64,000 nucleotides of DNA from contig DATDGC010000057.1 in NCBI GenBank assembly GCA_036522275.1, positions 27,331 to 91,330 of the forward strand, written 5' to 3'. Below the pieces are notes generated by a model. That model was not told the DNA's origin. It searched no databases and worked only from the letters and a program-made list of their open reading frames with translations. Numbering within the stretch: position 1 is the stretch's first letter; every line of letters begins with the position of its first letter. This DNA comes from JAHFRG01 sp036522275. GTDB lineage: Bacteria > Pseudomonadota > Gammaproteobacteria > Burkholderiales > JAHFRG01. The translations under genes were made by a program, and so were the position numbers. Positions 53,109 through 62,286 of this stretch are shown in pieces.

Positions 53109-53165
53109 CTTCCTCAAGTAGAATAAATGCCCCTTCTTCCTAAAACATCTCATTAAGGTCCTGCC

Positions 53166-53687
53166 ATGAAACGAAACGCTTTCCCATTACTTATCTGCCT
53201 TCTCCCAACCGTCGCCCTTGCCCAGACAGTGTACGAATCCCAGGACAAGGAGGGCCCAGTGTTCTCGGACACACCAAGCCCGGGCGCCCAGCCGATCGAT
53301 CTCCCACCTGCCAACGTCACACCGGCGCAGCAGCAACCTGTCAGCCAGCCTGCGAACCCAGGCTACACGTCGGTCGTCATTTTGTCACCGCAGGCCCAGG
53401 GCACCGTGCATTCCAATACCGGTGAGTTCCAGGTCAGCCTCGCTCTCACCCCTGCGCTACAGAGCGGCAACGCCATCAGCATATCCCTGGACGGGACAAC
53501 CTTGCCCACGCTGCGCTACTCGTTACAATCCAACATTACGCCAGACGAATGGCAGAGCGCAGCCAAGGACAATGTTCTGCATGAGCTTGAGGTTGTTGTA
53601 CTGGACGGTTCGGGCAACACTCTGATCACTGCAAACCCGGTGCAATTCTATGTCCACCGCGCCTTCATCCGCCGGCAAGAGCGTTGA
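53166..53687 (+). CDS. Secreted DUF4124 domain protein
   Basis: A 173-residue exported protein. The signal peptide (MKRNAFPLLICLLPTVALAQ) is cleaved near Ala19-Gln20. The short DUF4124 motif (VYESQDKEGPVFSDTPSPG) is followed by a Pro/Gln-rich linker and an immunoglobulin-like region (about 75-165). Function is unknown; such proteins are common and often lie singly. Confidence 0.8.
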   Translation: MKRNAFPLLICLLPTVALAQTVYESQDKEGPVFSDTPSPGAQPIDLPPANVTPAQQQPVSQPANPGYTSVVILSPQAQGTVHSNTGEFQVSLALTPALQSGNAISISLDGTTLPTLRYSLQSNITPDEWQSAAKDNVLHELEVVVLDGSGNTLITANPVQFYVHRAFIRRQER

Positions 53688-53835
53688 CACCCGGCGTTAG
53701 CGGACTCTGGCGGAGAGCTGGAGCGATGAGACAGGACTTGCGGATCGCGGCCAAAAGCTTCGCCATATCGGGGAAGCCTCTGGGGCGATTCTCGATGGAA
53801 TAGCGGCAATTGTGCGGCGAGTCGTCGGCAGCGTC

Positions 53836-53990
53836 GCTAGGCCCGTATTCTGCGACGCGGTTCGTCGGAGACGCTGCCTGGTAGTCGCGACAGGTACTAC
53901 GAATGGAAAACAACTGGCCCGCCCGCAAGCCCCCTACTTCTTCACCATGACGGATGGACAACCCTTTTTGCTATGGCCGGGATGCGGGAT
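53836..53990 (+). pseudogene. SRAP (YedK/HMCES) peptidase gene remnant
   Basis: Reading frames that must be switched give RPVFCDAVRRRRCLVVATG, then YYEWKTTG in another frame, then APYFFTMTDGQPF and an AMAG-like end in a third. This order matches the SRAP family core (FRDAFRRRRCL, GYYEW, PYF, DGQP, FAMAG). The N-terminal catalytic Cys part and the C-terminus are missing. It is a short, frameshifted relic. The rest of 53688-54055 shows no other feature. Confidence 0.6.
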
Positions 53991-54055
53991 TGCTGTGAGC
54001 GCGAACGTGACCGGATCGAAACGTTTGCGTTAATGGATGTTGCTAATTGCGGGTT

Positions 54056-54146
54056 TGGTGCCCGGAGCCGGAGTCGAACCGGCACGGGCTGGTTAGAGCC
54101 CGAGGGATTTTAAGTCCCTTGTGTCTACCAATTCCACCATCCGGGC
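54056..54146 (-). tRNA. tRNA-Leu (TAA)
   Basis: Type II tRNA of 91 nt on the minus strand. GCCCGGA acceptor, D-arm TGGTGGAATTGGTAGACAC, anticodon loop with TAA (ACTTAAA), an extended variable arm, T-arm CCGGTTCGACTCCGG and an encoded CCA. Third tRNA of a Gly-Cys-Leu set downstream of pgsA. Confidence 0.96.
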
Positions 54147-54165
54147 GATGAAGCTCAAACTTGTT

Positions 54166-54239
54166 TGGAGGCGGGGGTCGGAATCGAACCGGCGTCCACG
54201 GCTTTGCAGGCCGCTGCATAACCACTCTGCCACCCCGCC
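54166..54239 (-). tRNA. tRNA-Cys (GCA)
   Basis: 74 nt on the minus strand. GGCGGGG acceptor stem, anticodon loop CTGCAAA (GCA), T-arm CCGGTTCGATTCCGG, U discriminator and an encoded CCA. It lies between tRNA-Gly and tRNA-Leu. Confidence 0.96.
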
Positions 54240-54345
54240 GTTGTTATCGATCATTAAAAACTAAAAAGGGAAACGAAGTCTTAGTGGAGGCTAACCTTCA
54301 GGTTATGCCGGAACTAAAACGCCTCTTCTTTGTTTCCCTTGGAAT

Positions 54346-54421
54346 TGGAGCGGGAAACGAGGCTCGAACTCGCGACCTCAACCTTGGCAAGGTTGCGCTC
54401 TACCAACTGAGCTATTCCCGC
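54346..54421 (-). tRNA. tRNA-Gly (GCC)
   Basis: 76 nt on the minus strand. GCGGGAA acceptor stem pairing with TTCCCGC, D-arm AGCTCAGTTGGTAGAGC, anticodon loop with GCC (TTGCCAA), T-arm GCGAGTTCGAGCCTCGT and an encoded CCA. First tRNA after pgsA. Confidence 0.96.
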
Positions 54422-54471
54422 AAAAAACTGAGTGTGCATTATAGGAGTCTGGTCACTAAAGTCAAGGATAC

Positions 54472-55065
54472 TCACCCGTGTTTCAACGCCTGCGGCATGG
54501 CTTTTTTCAGATAGTAGGCCATTGACCACAAAGTCAAAATTGCCGCAATGTAAATGCACCAGGTGCCGATCAATTGGGCGTTCAGCATCCACAGCAAAGT
54601 ATCGTGATAAAGCAGCAGCAAAATTGCCGCCATTTGCGAAATCGTTTTTATTTTGCCAAGAAAAGACACCGCCACGCTTTTGGCGGCGCCAATTTTTGCC
54701 ATCCATTCACGCAGTGCGGAAACTGCGATTTCGCGGCCGATTATGATGAAAGCGATCAGCACATCCACGCGGCTGCTCCCGTCTTGATTATCTTTGAGCG
54801 AGACCAAGATAATCAACGCGGCTACTACCATAAGCTTGTCGGCGACCGGGTCGAGGAACGCACCAAAAGCCGAGGTTTGATTGAGCGTGCGTGCGAGATA
54901 GCCGTCGAGCCAGTCGCTGATCGCGGCGACGGCAAAAATTGCCGCCGCCAGCTGATTTTTATGATGCATGGCCAGCGCGGCATCGGAAAGATAGAAGATC
55001 CCGATAAACAGCGGAATCAGAAGAATCCGCAGCCAAGTGATGAGAATGGGTATGTTGAATGGCAT
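54472..55065 (-). CDS. pgsA: CDP-diacylglycerol--glycerol-3-phosphate 3-phosphatidyltransferase
   Basis: A 197-residue membrane enzyme of phosphatidylglycerol synthesis. The CDP-alcohol phosphotransferase signature SDWLDGYLARTLNQTSAFG (with its D-G-AR-G-D pattern) lies about 50-75, and about five membrane helices follow. Its order uvrC-pgsA-tRNAs is a classical synteny. Confidence 0.95.
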   Translation of the reverse strand: MPFNIPILITWLRILLIPLFIGIFYLSDAALAMHHKNQLAAAIFAVAAISDWLDGYLARTLNQTSAFGAFLDPVADKLMVVAALIILVSLKDNQDGSSRVDVLIAFIIIGREIAVSALREWMAKIGAAKSVAVSFLGKIKTISQMAAILLLLYHDTLLWMLNAQLIGTWCIYIAAILTLWSMAYYLKKAMPQALKHG

Positions 55066-55073
55066 GGGGTGCG

Positions 55074-56873
55074 CTAATGCACCTCGCGGTAGATAATTTC
55101 GGCCAGTTTGCGGCTGATGCCCTCCACCATCGCGAGGTCGTCCACACTCGCCGCAAGCACTCCCCTTAGTCCGCCAAACCGCGCTAGCAGTTTTTGCCGG
55201 CGCTTCACGCCCACACCGTCGATTTTTTCCAGTGAGGACGTAACGCGCGCCTTGGCGCGCCTGGCGCGGTGGCCCTGAATCGCGAAGCGGTGCGCTTCAT
55301 CGCGGATCTGTTGAATCAGATGCAAACCTATATTGTCGCTAGCCAATTGTAGCGGTTTTTCGTCTCCCGGGAAAACCAGTTGTTCCAAGCCCGGCTTGCG
55401 TTCTTCGCCTTTCGCCACGCCAATCAAATAAATGTCGTTCAAGCCAAGCTCCGCCAGGATTTCGTTAGCCACATTCACCTGCCCTTTGCCACCGTCAACC
55501 AGTATCAGATCCGGGACCTTGCCCTCTCCCGCCGATATTTTGCGATAGCGCCGGGTCAATGCTTCGCGCATGGCTGCGACATCATCGCCTGGGGTGATGT
55601 CATCGATATTGTAACGGCGGTATTCGCTGCTTTGCATGGAAAGACTATCAAACACCACGCACGAGCCTATGGCGGCCTCGCCCATGGCATGGCTGATGTC
55701 GAAACATTCGATACGCTGTACACTCGCGGGCAGTCCCAGGGTTTGCAGCAGGCTGTGCAGTCGCGTGTCCTGCGTGGCCTGACTGCTGCATTTTTGCTCG
55801 ATGGCGAGCGTCGCGTTTTGTATCGCCATGTTGAGCCAAACGCGCCGTTCTCCAACCGGCCGAAGGAAGATTTGCACTTTATACCCTGCATGATTACTTA
55901 ACGCTGTTTCCAGCGCATCTTTGTCTATTGATTGGTTGACAATAACGATTTGCGGCGCTTTGCGATCTAGATAATGCTGCAGCAGGAATGCTTCCAGTGC
56001 GGCTGCCGGCTCATACCCTTCTGCATTCTGCGGAAAGAAACTTTTGTCTCCCAGATGCCTGCCGCCCCTTATCATCACCACGTTGACACACAGCAATCCA
56101 GAGCGGGAAACACAAGCCACGATGTCCGCATCCACCTCGTTATGGCTGCTCACAAACTGTTTTTCCTGGATTTGCCGCAGCGACTGGACTTGGTCACGGT
56201 ATAGCCTTGCCATCTCGTAATGCTGCTTAGCGGCCGCATCCTGCATTTTCTGCGTGAGTATTTGCATAACCCGGTTTTGCTTGCCCTGCAAAAACAGTAA
56301 CGCAGTATCCACGTCAGCGCGGTATGTCGCTTCATCAATCAGGTTCACGCAAGGCGCAGTGCAACGCTTGATTTGATAAAGCAGGCATGGGCGGGAGCGG
56401 TTATTAAATGCGCTGTCTTCGCAGGTGCGGATGCGAAACACTTTCTGCAGCAGCTGAATGCTCTCCCTTACCGCCCAGGCATTCGGGTAAGGGCCGAAGT
56501 ATCGGTTTTTCTTCTCCAACGCTCCGCGGTGAAACCCTAGGCGTGGGAAGCGATGCTCGCTTAATACAATGTATGGATATGATTTATCGTCTCTGAACAA
56601 TATGTTATATTGTGGAGTTAAACTTTTTATTAAGTTATTTTCGAGGAGCAGCGCCTCGGCTTCAGAACGAGTTACCGTGGTTTCGATCTGCGTGACTTGC
56701 GAAACCATTAACTGGGTGCGCGGGGAAGGCAGGGTTTTCTGAAAGTACGACGAAACACGTTTTTTGAGGTCACGCGCCTTGCCGGCATAAATCACCTCCC
56801 CTGCTGCATTCAGCATGCGGTACACGCCGGGCAAATGAGGCAGTCCGGTAATTATTTCCTTGGCGTTAATCAT
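55074..56873 (-). CDS. uvrC: Excinuclease ABC subunit C
   Basis: A 599-residue UvrC, which makes both incisions in nucleotide excision repair. The N-terminal GIY-YIG nuclease region (LPGVYRML, YAGKARDLKKRV), the UVR segment (MQDAAAKQHYEMARLYRD), the RNase H-like ECFDISH part and C-terminal helix-hairpin-helix motifs are intact. Its stop lies eight bases before the pgsA start. Partner uvrB is at 23.7 kb. Confidence 0.97.
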   Translation of the reverse strand: MINAKEIITGLPHLPGVYRMLNAAGEVIYAGKARDLKKRVSSYFQKTLPSPRTQLMVSQVTQIETTVTRSEAEALLLENNLIKSLTPQYNILFRDDKSYPYIVLSEHRFPRLGFHRGALEKKNRYFGPYPNAWAVRESIQLLQKVFRIRTCEDSAFNNRSRPCLLYQIKRCTAPCVNLIDEATYRADVDTALLFLQGKQNRVMQILTQKMQDAAAKQHYEMARLYRDQVQSLRQIQEKQFVSSHNEVDADIVACVSRSGLLCVNVVMIRGGRHLGDKSFFPQNAEGYEPAAALEAFLLQHYLDRKAPQIVIVNQSIDKDALETALSNHAGYKVQIFLRPVGERRVWLNMAIQNATLAIEQKCSSQATQDTRLHSLLQTLGLPASVQRIECFDISHAMGEAAIGSCVVFDSLSMQSSEYRRYNIDDITPGDDVAAMREALTRRYRKISAGEGKVPDLILVDGGKGQVNVANEILAELGLNDIYLIGVAKGEERKPGLEQLVFPGDEKPLQLASDNIGLHLIQQIRDEAHRFAIQGHRARRAKARVTSSLEKIDGVGVKRRQKLLARFGGLRGVLAASVDDLAMVEGISRKLAEIIYREVH

Positions 56874-56897
56874 ATTCTTTAAAACTCATCCTCAGCT

Positions 56898-57080
56898 TCA
56901 TTCGTCCAGCAGTTTACCGGCTATCGCCCAATTTTCGTCGCGCAGTTCGTCAAAAGCGACATAGGTATAGGACTTAGGCTTATGTGCGATGCGCTCCAGG
57001 GAATCGGTGACTTCGTCGGCAATTTTGCGTTTTTGTTCACGGGTCAGAGTCCCGGCAATGCGAATATTCACATAGGGCAT
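56898..57080 (-). CDS. 4-oxalocrotonate tautomerase family protein
   Basis: A 60-residue tautomerase with Pro2 (Pro1 after Met removal) as catalytic base, starting MPYVNIRIAGTLTREQKR. This size forms hexamers. The substrate is unknown. It overlaps the end of the uracil-DNA glycosylase gene by 13 bases. Confidence 0.88.
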   Translation of the reverse strand: MPYVNIRIAGTLTREQKRKIADEVTDSLERIAHKPKSYTYVAFDELRDENWAIAGKLLDE

Positions 57081-57748
57081 GAGGTTTCCTCTTGTTTTGC
57101 GAGTTGATGACTAATGCGGACGAACACCGCTTCGAACATTTGCGGGGTCAGGCGTCTGGTCTGGGTATTATAACGGCTGCAGTGATAGCTATCGTATAAG
57201 GTGAGGCCATTTGGCAAAGCATGTACTGTGTCGTGAGCAAAAAGGAAATCCTTTATCTTGAGTCCCAAGGCCATCAGCACAGCCTGATGCGCAATGGTTC
57301 CTAAAGCAAGTATTGCAGAACCTTTATCTAGAACTTTAATTTCATACGACAAGTATTTATTGCAACATGATATTTCTTCATGTTCTGGCTTATTCTGCGG
57401 AGGTAGGCATTTGACTGCATTGGTGATACGGCAGCCTACAAGTTGCAAGCCATCATTCCTGCCCGTCGGCCTTGGTTTATTGGCAAAACCAAAACGGTGC
57501 AGGGTTTGGTAGAGCAATATCCCGCAGTAATCACCGGTAAATGGGCGGCCGGTACGGTTTGCCCCGTGCATTCCCGGTGCCAATCCGACAATCAGCAGTT
57601 TTGCGTCGGCGTCACCAAACGCAGGCACCGGCCTTGCGTAATAATCCGGGTAATCACGCTTGACCTGATCGAGAAAGCGTGCAAGCCGTGGGCAATCCCT
57701 GCATTCCAGACAGAAGCCGGCATCTGTTGGTTTTCTTTTCATCTTCAC
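57068..57748 (-). CDS. Uracil-DNA glycosylase, family 5 (UdgB-like)
   Basis: A 226-residue glycosylase. The family 4/5 uracil-binding motif GLAPGMHGANRTGRPFTGD lies about 54-72, and CRDCPRL (Cys16-Cys19) with the later TNAVKCLPP and SYHCSRYN provide likely Fe-S cluster and catalytic residues. It would excise uracil or hypoxanthine. It is divergent from efp, 44 bp apart. Confidence 0.9.
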   Translation of the reverse strand: MKMKRKPTDAGFCLECRDCPRLARFLDQVKRDYPDYYARPVPAFGDADAKLLIVGLAPGMHGANRTGRPFTGDYCGILLYQTLHRFGFANKPRPTGRNDGLQLVGCRITNAVKCLPPQNKPEHEEISCCNKYLSYEIKVLDKGSAILALGTIAHQAVLMALGLKIKDFLFAHDTVHALPNGLTLYDSYHCSRYNTQTRRLTPQMFEAVFVRISHQLAKQEETSCPM

Positions 57749-57792
57749 TCTATAGTAAAATCACTCTTTTTCGAAGGGCGAACGCTAGGCTT

Positions 57793-58359
57793 ATGTCCAA
57801 AGTTCTTGCAACCGAAATCAGGGCCGGCAGTCTGATCGAATTTGAAAAGCGCGTATGGCGCGTGCTTAAATGCTATCACGTCCATGTGGGTGGCCGCGGC
57901 GGTGCTTTCATGCAGGTGGAAATGAAGGATATAGAAAGCGGTACCAAGCTTAACCAGCGCTTCCGCACCGAAGAGAAAGTGGAGCGTGCTTATGTCGAAA
58001 GCCGGGAAATGGAATATCTGTATAACGATGGCGTCAGCCTGGTGTTCATGGACAAGGAAAATTACGAGCAACTCAGTTTATCTACGGATTTTCTCGAGGG
58101 ACAGGTGGAATACCTGCTGCCTAATACCAACGTTCAGATGAATTTCCACAACGGCCGGGTGATCGGCCTGCAACTGCCGCCCAGTGTGGTGCTGACTATT
58201 ACCGAAACCGAGCCAAACCTGAAAGGCGCGACCGCGACCAGTTCATATAAGCCCGCTAAAACCGAAACCGGATTGACCGTTATGGTGCCTCCGTTTGTTC
58301 TTGAAGGTGAAAAAATAAAGATCAACACCGATTCCGGCGAATATATCGGAAGAGTGTAG
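57793..58359 (+). CDS. efp: Elongation factor P with Arg at the modification-site position
   Basis: A 188-residue EF-P with KOW-like N-domain and two OB domains. ATG 57793 (MSKVLATEIRAGSLIEFE) is the family start. The whole protein resembles alphaproteobacterial EF-P (QVEMKDIESGTKLNQRFR, EYLYNDG, SSYKPAK). The tip loop reads HVHVGGRGGAF (29-39), where the usual form is HVKPGKGGAF. Arg35 therefore replaces the Lys that is modified in many EF-Ps, in a context unlike classical EarP substrates (SGRN). It helps translate proline runs; how this form is modified is unclear. Confidence 0.93.
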   Translation: MSKVLATEIRAGSLIEFEKRVWRVLKCYHVHVGGRGGAFMQVEMKDIESGTKLNQRFRTEEKVERAYVESREMEYLYNDGVSLVFMDKENYEQLSLSTDFLEGQVEYLLPNTNVQMNFHNGRVIGLQLPPSVVLTITETEPNLKGATATSSYKPAKTETGLTVMVPPFVLEGEKIKINTDSGEYIGRV

Positions 58360-58367
58360 CCTCGCCG

Positions 58368-58387
58368 AGCTTACAGCAGCGTAAGCT
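58368..58387. terminator. Candidate bidirectional hairpin between efp and the CDF gene
   Basis: Perfect 7-bp stem agcttac / gtaagct with a 6-nt loop, between two convergent genes. No strong T-run follows in either direction. Confidence 0.3.
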
Positions 58388-58397
58388 GTACACGCGG

Positions 58398-59294
58398 TTA
58401 TTTTGGATAGATGCGGATGGAACCCGCATAGCGCTGCTCCCGCTGGACTTCCGGCTGCAGCGTGACATGGTCAATATCGAATTGCCGGTGCAGCATGATT
58501 TGCGTCGCCTCGAGTATTTTCGGCCAGACATTGAGATCATGCACTTCCAAATGAGCGGAAAGCGCTATCCTGCCGGATGCCAAAGTCCAGATATGCAGGT
58601 CATGCACCGAGCGCACACCTTCTATTCCCGCCATCTGTTGCCCCACTGATTCCATTTGTAAATTGGGCGGTACCCCTTCCATCAGCACATGCAATGCTTC
58701 ACGCAATAGATTGATCGTGGAAAACAAAATGAGCCCCGCCACTACCAGGGACAGTATCGGGTCTACCGGCAACCAGCCGGTGAAGAAAATTACTGCGCCT
58801 GAAATTAATGCCGCAACCGAGCCGAGCAGATCGCCTATCACATGCAACAGCGCGGCGCGCAGATTGAGCGTTTGCTCACCATGGCTCAGTAGCAGCGCTG
58901 CAAATATATTGACGACAAGTCCGACAGCGGCAATCGCCATCACTGCCGCACCTGCAACAGGTTGCGGCTGACGCAATCTTGCCACCGCTTCCACTACGAT
59001 AAATAAAATCACCAGCAACATGATGAAGCCGTTTAACAGGGCAGCGATGATTTCGGCGCGCAATAAACCGTAGGAGTGGCGGCGGCTCGGTGGATGTTTC
59101 GCTACCCAGCTGGCGAATGCGGTAAGGCCCAGCGTTATGCAATCGGAAAACATGTGGCCGGCATCGCTCAACAACGCCAGGGAACCTGACCACCAGCCGC
59201 CCGCGGCCTCTACCAACGCAAACGCGAAGGTAATCAGCAACGCCCAACGCAAGCGTTGGATCATTTCCCGGGAATTAAAATCATGAGGTTCCAT
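58398..59294 (-). CDS. Cation diffusion facilitator (CDF) metal efflux transporter
   Basis: A 298-residue CDF transporter with six membrane helices. The metal sites HMFSDC and HVIGDL (HxxxD pattern) in helices 2 and 5 indicate zinc or cobalt/cadmium export. A cytoplasmic C-terminal domain follows (about 205-298). It overlaps nagZ by 14 bases in the same direction. Confidence 0.92.
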   Translation of the reverse strand: MEPHDFNSREMIQRLRWALLITFAFALVEAAGGWWSGSLALLSDAGHMFSDCITLGLTAFASWVAKHPPSRRHSYGLLRAEIIAALLNGFIMLLVILFIVVEAVARLRQPQPVAGAAVMAIAAVGLVVNIFAALLLSHGEQTLNLRAALLHVIGDLLGSVAALISGAVIFFTGWLPVDPILSLVVAGLILFSTINLLREALHVLMEGVPPNLQMESVGQQMAGIEGVRSVHDLHIWTLASGRIALSAHLEVHDLNVWPKILEATQIMLHRQFDIDHVTLQPEVQREQRYAGSIRIYPK

Positions 59295-60381
59295 CTGCGC
59301 CTACGTCGCCACCGCTAAAGGCGAGATCCCCGCTGCGCAATCCGATGCTCGCGACTTGATGCACGGCTCTAGCGTAATAAGCATCTTCGCGCAGCCGCAA
59401 CAGCGAATCAGGCTGCGGCCTGCCGTGCAGCTGCGCCAGCTGGACCAGGCTAACTGGCGGCATCTCCCAGCGCAAGCCGTTAAGCAACTCATCTGCCGCT
59501 GCCGGGCTATTATTGCATACCACTACCATGTCGCAGCCGGCGTTGAGCGCGGCATAGGCACGTTGCACTGTCCCTCCTGCGATACTTGCGCCCTCCATGC
59601 TTAAATCATCACTGAAAACTACGCCTTCAAACCCAAGCCGCTTACGCAGAATATCCTTGAGCCAGAGGCTGGAGAACCCCGCAGGAAACTTGTCCACTTT
59701 GGGATAGATGACATGCGCTGGCATGATTGCGCTCAATCCGTACCTGATCATTTGGGTAAAAGGCAGCAAATCGTGCATTTCCATGTCCTGCAGACTGCGT
59801 TCATCTACCGGCACCTCGAGGTGGGAGTCGGCGGCGATAAAACCATGTCCGGGGAAATGCTTGCCTACCGCCCCCATACCGCCTTGCTTAAGCCCGAGCA
59901 TCAGGTTGTGCGCCAATTCAACTATCGCCTGTGGATCGCTGTGAAAAGCACGATCGCCAATGATGCTGCTCGTGCCGTGGTTCACATCCAGCACCGGGGT
60001 AAAGCTTAGGTCCACGCCGCAGGCACGTAATTCCGCAGCTAGAACAAACCCTGTCATGTGAGCCAGGTTTTTGGCCTTGTGCGCATGCACATCCCATATT
60101 TTACCCAGCTCGCGCATTGCTGGAAGCCGGGTGAAGCCGTCGCGGAAGCGCTGTACCCTTCCGCCTTCGTGGTCTACGGCGATTAGCAGGTGCGGGTTGC
60201 GCAAGGCGTGAATATCCGCTGTAAGTTCGGCAAGCTGCGGCGGTGACTGATAGTTGCGACTGAACAGAATCACCCCTCCAACCAGCGGCTTCAGCAGGCG
60301 CTCTTTCTCTTCGGGCAGGAGTTGCGGGCCGCCGATATCCAGCATCACCGGCCCCAGCGGCATCACCGCAGCGGTTTTCAT
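59281..60381 (-). CDS. nagZ: Beta-N-acetylhexosaminidase NagZ
   Basis: A 366-residue family 3 glycosidase that removes GlcNAc from recycled muropeptides. KHFPGHG (174-180), the Asp/His of DSHLEV and the nucleophile Asp in VVFSDDLSMEGAS are present. Overlaps acpS by four bases. Confidence 0.95.
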   Translation of the reverse strand: MKTAAVMPLGPVMLDIGGPQLLPEEKERLLKPLVGGVILFSRNYQSPPQLAELTADIHALRNPHLLIAVDHEGGRVQRFRDGFTRLPAMRELGKIWDVHAHKAKNLAHMTGFVLAAELRACGVDLSFTPVLDVNHGTSSIIGDRAFHSDPQAIVELAHNLMLGLKQGGMGAVGKHFPGHGFIAADSHLEVPVDERSLQDMEMHDLLPFTQMIRYGLSAIMPAHVIYPKVDKFPAGFSSLWLKDILRKRLGFEGVVFSDDLSMEGASIAGGTVQRAYAALNAGCDMVVVCNNSPAAADELLNGLRWEMPPVSLVQLAQLHGRPQPDSLLRLREDAYYARAVHQVASIGLRSGDLAFSGGDVGADGTS

Positions 60382-60758
60382 GATCGCTCCAATATCACCA
60401 TGGCGCAGGCCAGGTTGTTTTCATCGCTCAGGCTGAGATGATGGCGCCCGATATTGTGCTCTTTAAGGTAACGCTCAAGTTCCGGATGGAAATGTAATTC
60501 CGGCTTGCCCAAACCATCATGTGCAACGCTGATGTGGCTCAGGATAACGGGATAACGGAAGCCGCTCCCAACGGCTTTGGCAAAAGCCTCTTTCGCTGCA
60601 AAGCTTTGAGCGAGGAATGCGGCAGGCTGTCTGCTGGCGGTGAACTCTTGCCGTTCGATTTGTGTCAGCACCCTTTTTGCAAAACGTTCCCCGTATTTTT
60701 CCAGGAGCCTGGCTGTACGCCCCATTTCAACCAGGTCAATGCCAATCCCATAAATCAC
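60378..60758 (-). CDS. acpS: Holo-[acyl-carrier-protein] synthase
   Basis: A 126-residue phosphopantetheinyl transferase. VIYGIGIDLVEM (with Mg-binding Asp) and QSFAAKEAFAKAVGSGF are the family motifs. The chosen GTG start overlaps the pdxJ stop (GTGA). It activates AcpP at 46.8 kb. Confidence 0.94.
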   Translation of the reverse strand: MIYGIGIDLVEMGRTARLLEKYGERFAKRVLTQIERQEFTASRQPAAFLAQSFAAKEAFAKAVGSGFRYPVILSHISVAHDGLGKPELHFHPELERYLKEHNIGRHHLSLSDENNLACAMVILERS

Positions 60759-61480
60759 CGTGCCGCCTTGAGAATGATGGTCTTCATTTCTCTCACAGCA
60801 CGCTGCCATCCGGCAAACAGGGCATAAGCGACTATGGCATGGCCGATATTGAGTTCAGCGATATGCGGAAGCGCCGCAATTTTTTGTACATTCTGGTAAT
60901 GCAGTCCATGGCCGGCATTAACCTGTAATCCCAGCTTGTTGCCATAAGCCACTGCGGATCGTACGCGCTCAAGCTCTTTTTTTTGCCTGGCTGCGGTGGG
61001 GGCGTCGGCATAATGCCCGGTATGGATTTCAATATCGGGCGCTCCTGTAGCTTTCGCGGCCTCCAGTTGTCCGAAATCCGGATTGATGAACAGCGAAACA
61101 CGCACCCCGGCATCTGCCAGCAGCATGCAGGCGCGCTTGATGCCCTTGAAATGCCTGAGCACATTGAGACCGCCTTCTGTGGTGAGCTCGAGGCGTCGTT
61201 CCGGAACCAGGCAGGCATGCTGTGGGCGTATGCGTTGTGCAAACTGCAGCATCTCCCTGGTAGCCGCCAGTTCCAGATTCATCGGAACATGTAATCTCCT
61301 ACGCAGCACTACGACATCTTTGTCCTGAATATGCCTGCGGTCTTCACGCAGGTGCAGGGTGATGGTGTCGGCCCCTGCTTTTTCCGCAAGCAGCGCCGCC
61401 TGGATTGGATCGGGATAAGTGGTCCCACGCGCTTGCCGCAGCGTGGCAACGTGATCGATGTTAACACCCAGCCGTATCAT
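60755..61480 (-). CDS. pdxJ: Pyridoxine 5'-phosphate synthase
   Basis: A 241-residue TIM-barrel enzyme joining deoxyxylulose-5-phosphate and an amino-acetone phosphate to make vitamin B6. LGVNIDHVATLRQARGTTYP, HLREDRRHIQDKD and LNIGHAIVAYALF are characteristic. The acpS-pdxJ-recO-era-rnc order is standard. Confidence 0.96.
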   Translation of the reverse strand: MIRLGVNIDHVATLRQARGTTYPDPIQAALLAEKAGADTITLHLREDRRHIQDKDVVVLRRRLHVPMNLELAATREMLQFAQRIRPQHACLVPERRLELTTEGGLNVLRHFKGIKRACMLLADAGVRVSLFINPDFGQLEAAKATGAPDIEIHTGHYADAPTAARQKKELERVRSAVAYGNKLGLQVNAGHGLHYQNVQKIAALPHIAELNIGHAIVAYALFAGWQRAVREMKTIILKAAR

Positions 61481-61533
61481 TTTATCTTGGGCAAAGGTTG
61501 AATTATATCTGTATTAATGGCGGATCAGACGGC

Positions 61534-62286
61534 TTAGAAATGCTGCAAGTCCTTGAGCAGCTGGCGGGTGTGCAGGGTTTGGTTGCCCAGATAATAGTTG
61601 ATGAGGAGGCGCATTAAAGCCTTGCTCTGTTGCAAGGTCAGCAGATCGCTGTAATCATCCAGAGCCATGTCCAAGAGCGTTTTTCCCAGAAACCGAAACC
61701 CATCCTGAGCGCCGTCAGCCAATACCGGCCCGTGCTCGATGACATAGCGGTAGTGATGATCCGGTTTCACTGCTGCGCCGGTTTCCGTTTCGCGCTCCAA
61801 AGTCAGGGCGTAGCCCAGTTCTTTCAGCAGGCGGATTTCAAAGCGGCGCAATACCATGGCGAGATTTTTTTGTGCGCCCAGCGCGAGTAGTGTTTCCTGG
61901 TAATAATTGAACAAGCACTCATGTGGATCATCGCGCGGCAATAACTTGAGCAGCAGCTCATTCAGATAAAATCCGCAAAGCAGCGCCATGCCGACAAGTC
62001 GGGGCGGCATTACCTGCCATTCCGCGCGCCGCAAGGTGCGCAGCTCTGATTTGCCGGACCAGGACAGCAACAGCGGCTGGAATGCCAGCAGCACGCCTCG
62101 TAGCGTGGACTTTGGCCGCCGCGCCCCGCGTGCCACCAACGCCAGGCGGCCGAAATTTTGGGCAAATATTTCCACGACCAGGCTGGTTTCGCGAAACGGG
62201 TAGCTATGCAGGACAAAAGCAGGCTGTGAATCCTGTATCCCCTTTTCCTGCCCGCTCATAGGGATTGCCTGCTCCGTATCACTCAT
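61534..62286 (-). CDS. recO: DNA repair protein RecO
   Basis: A 250-residue RecO of the recFOR pathway. It has an N-terminal OB fold (FVLHSYPFRETSLVVEIFAQ) and an alpha-helical C-terminal domain. No zinc motif is visible, as is normal in many proteobacteria. It overlaps era by eight bases. Confidence 0.93.
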   Translation of the reverse strand: MSDTEQAIPMSGQEKGIQDSQPAFVLHSYPFRETSLVVEIFAQNFGRLALVARGARRPKSTLRGVLLAFQPLLLSWSGKSELRTLRRAEWQVMPPRLVGMALLCGFYLNELLLKLLPRDDPHECLFNYYQETLLALGAQKNLAMVLRRFEIRLLKELGYALTLERETETGAAVKPDHHYRYVIEHGPVLADGAQDGFRFLGKTLLDMALDDYSDLLTLQQSKALMRLLINYYLGNQTLHTRQLLKDLQHF

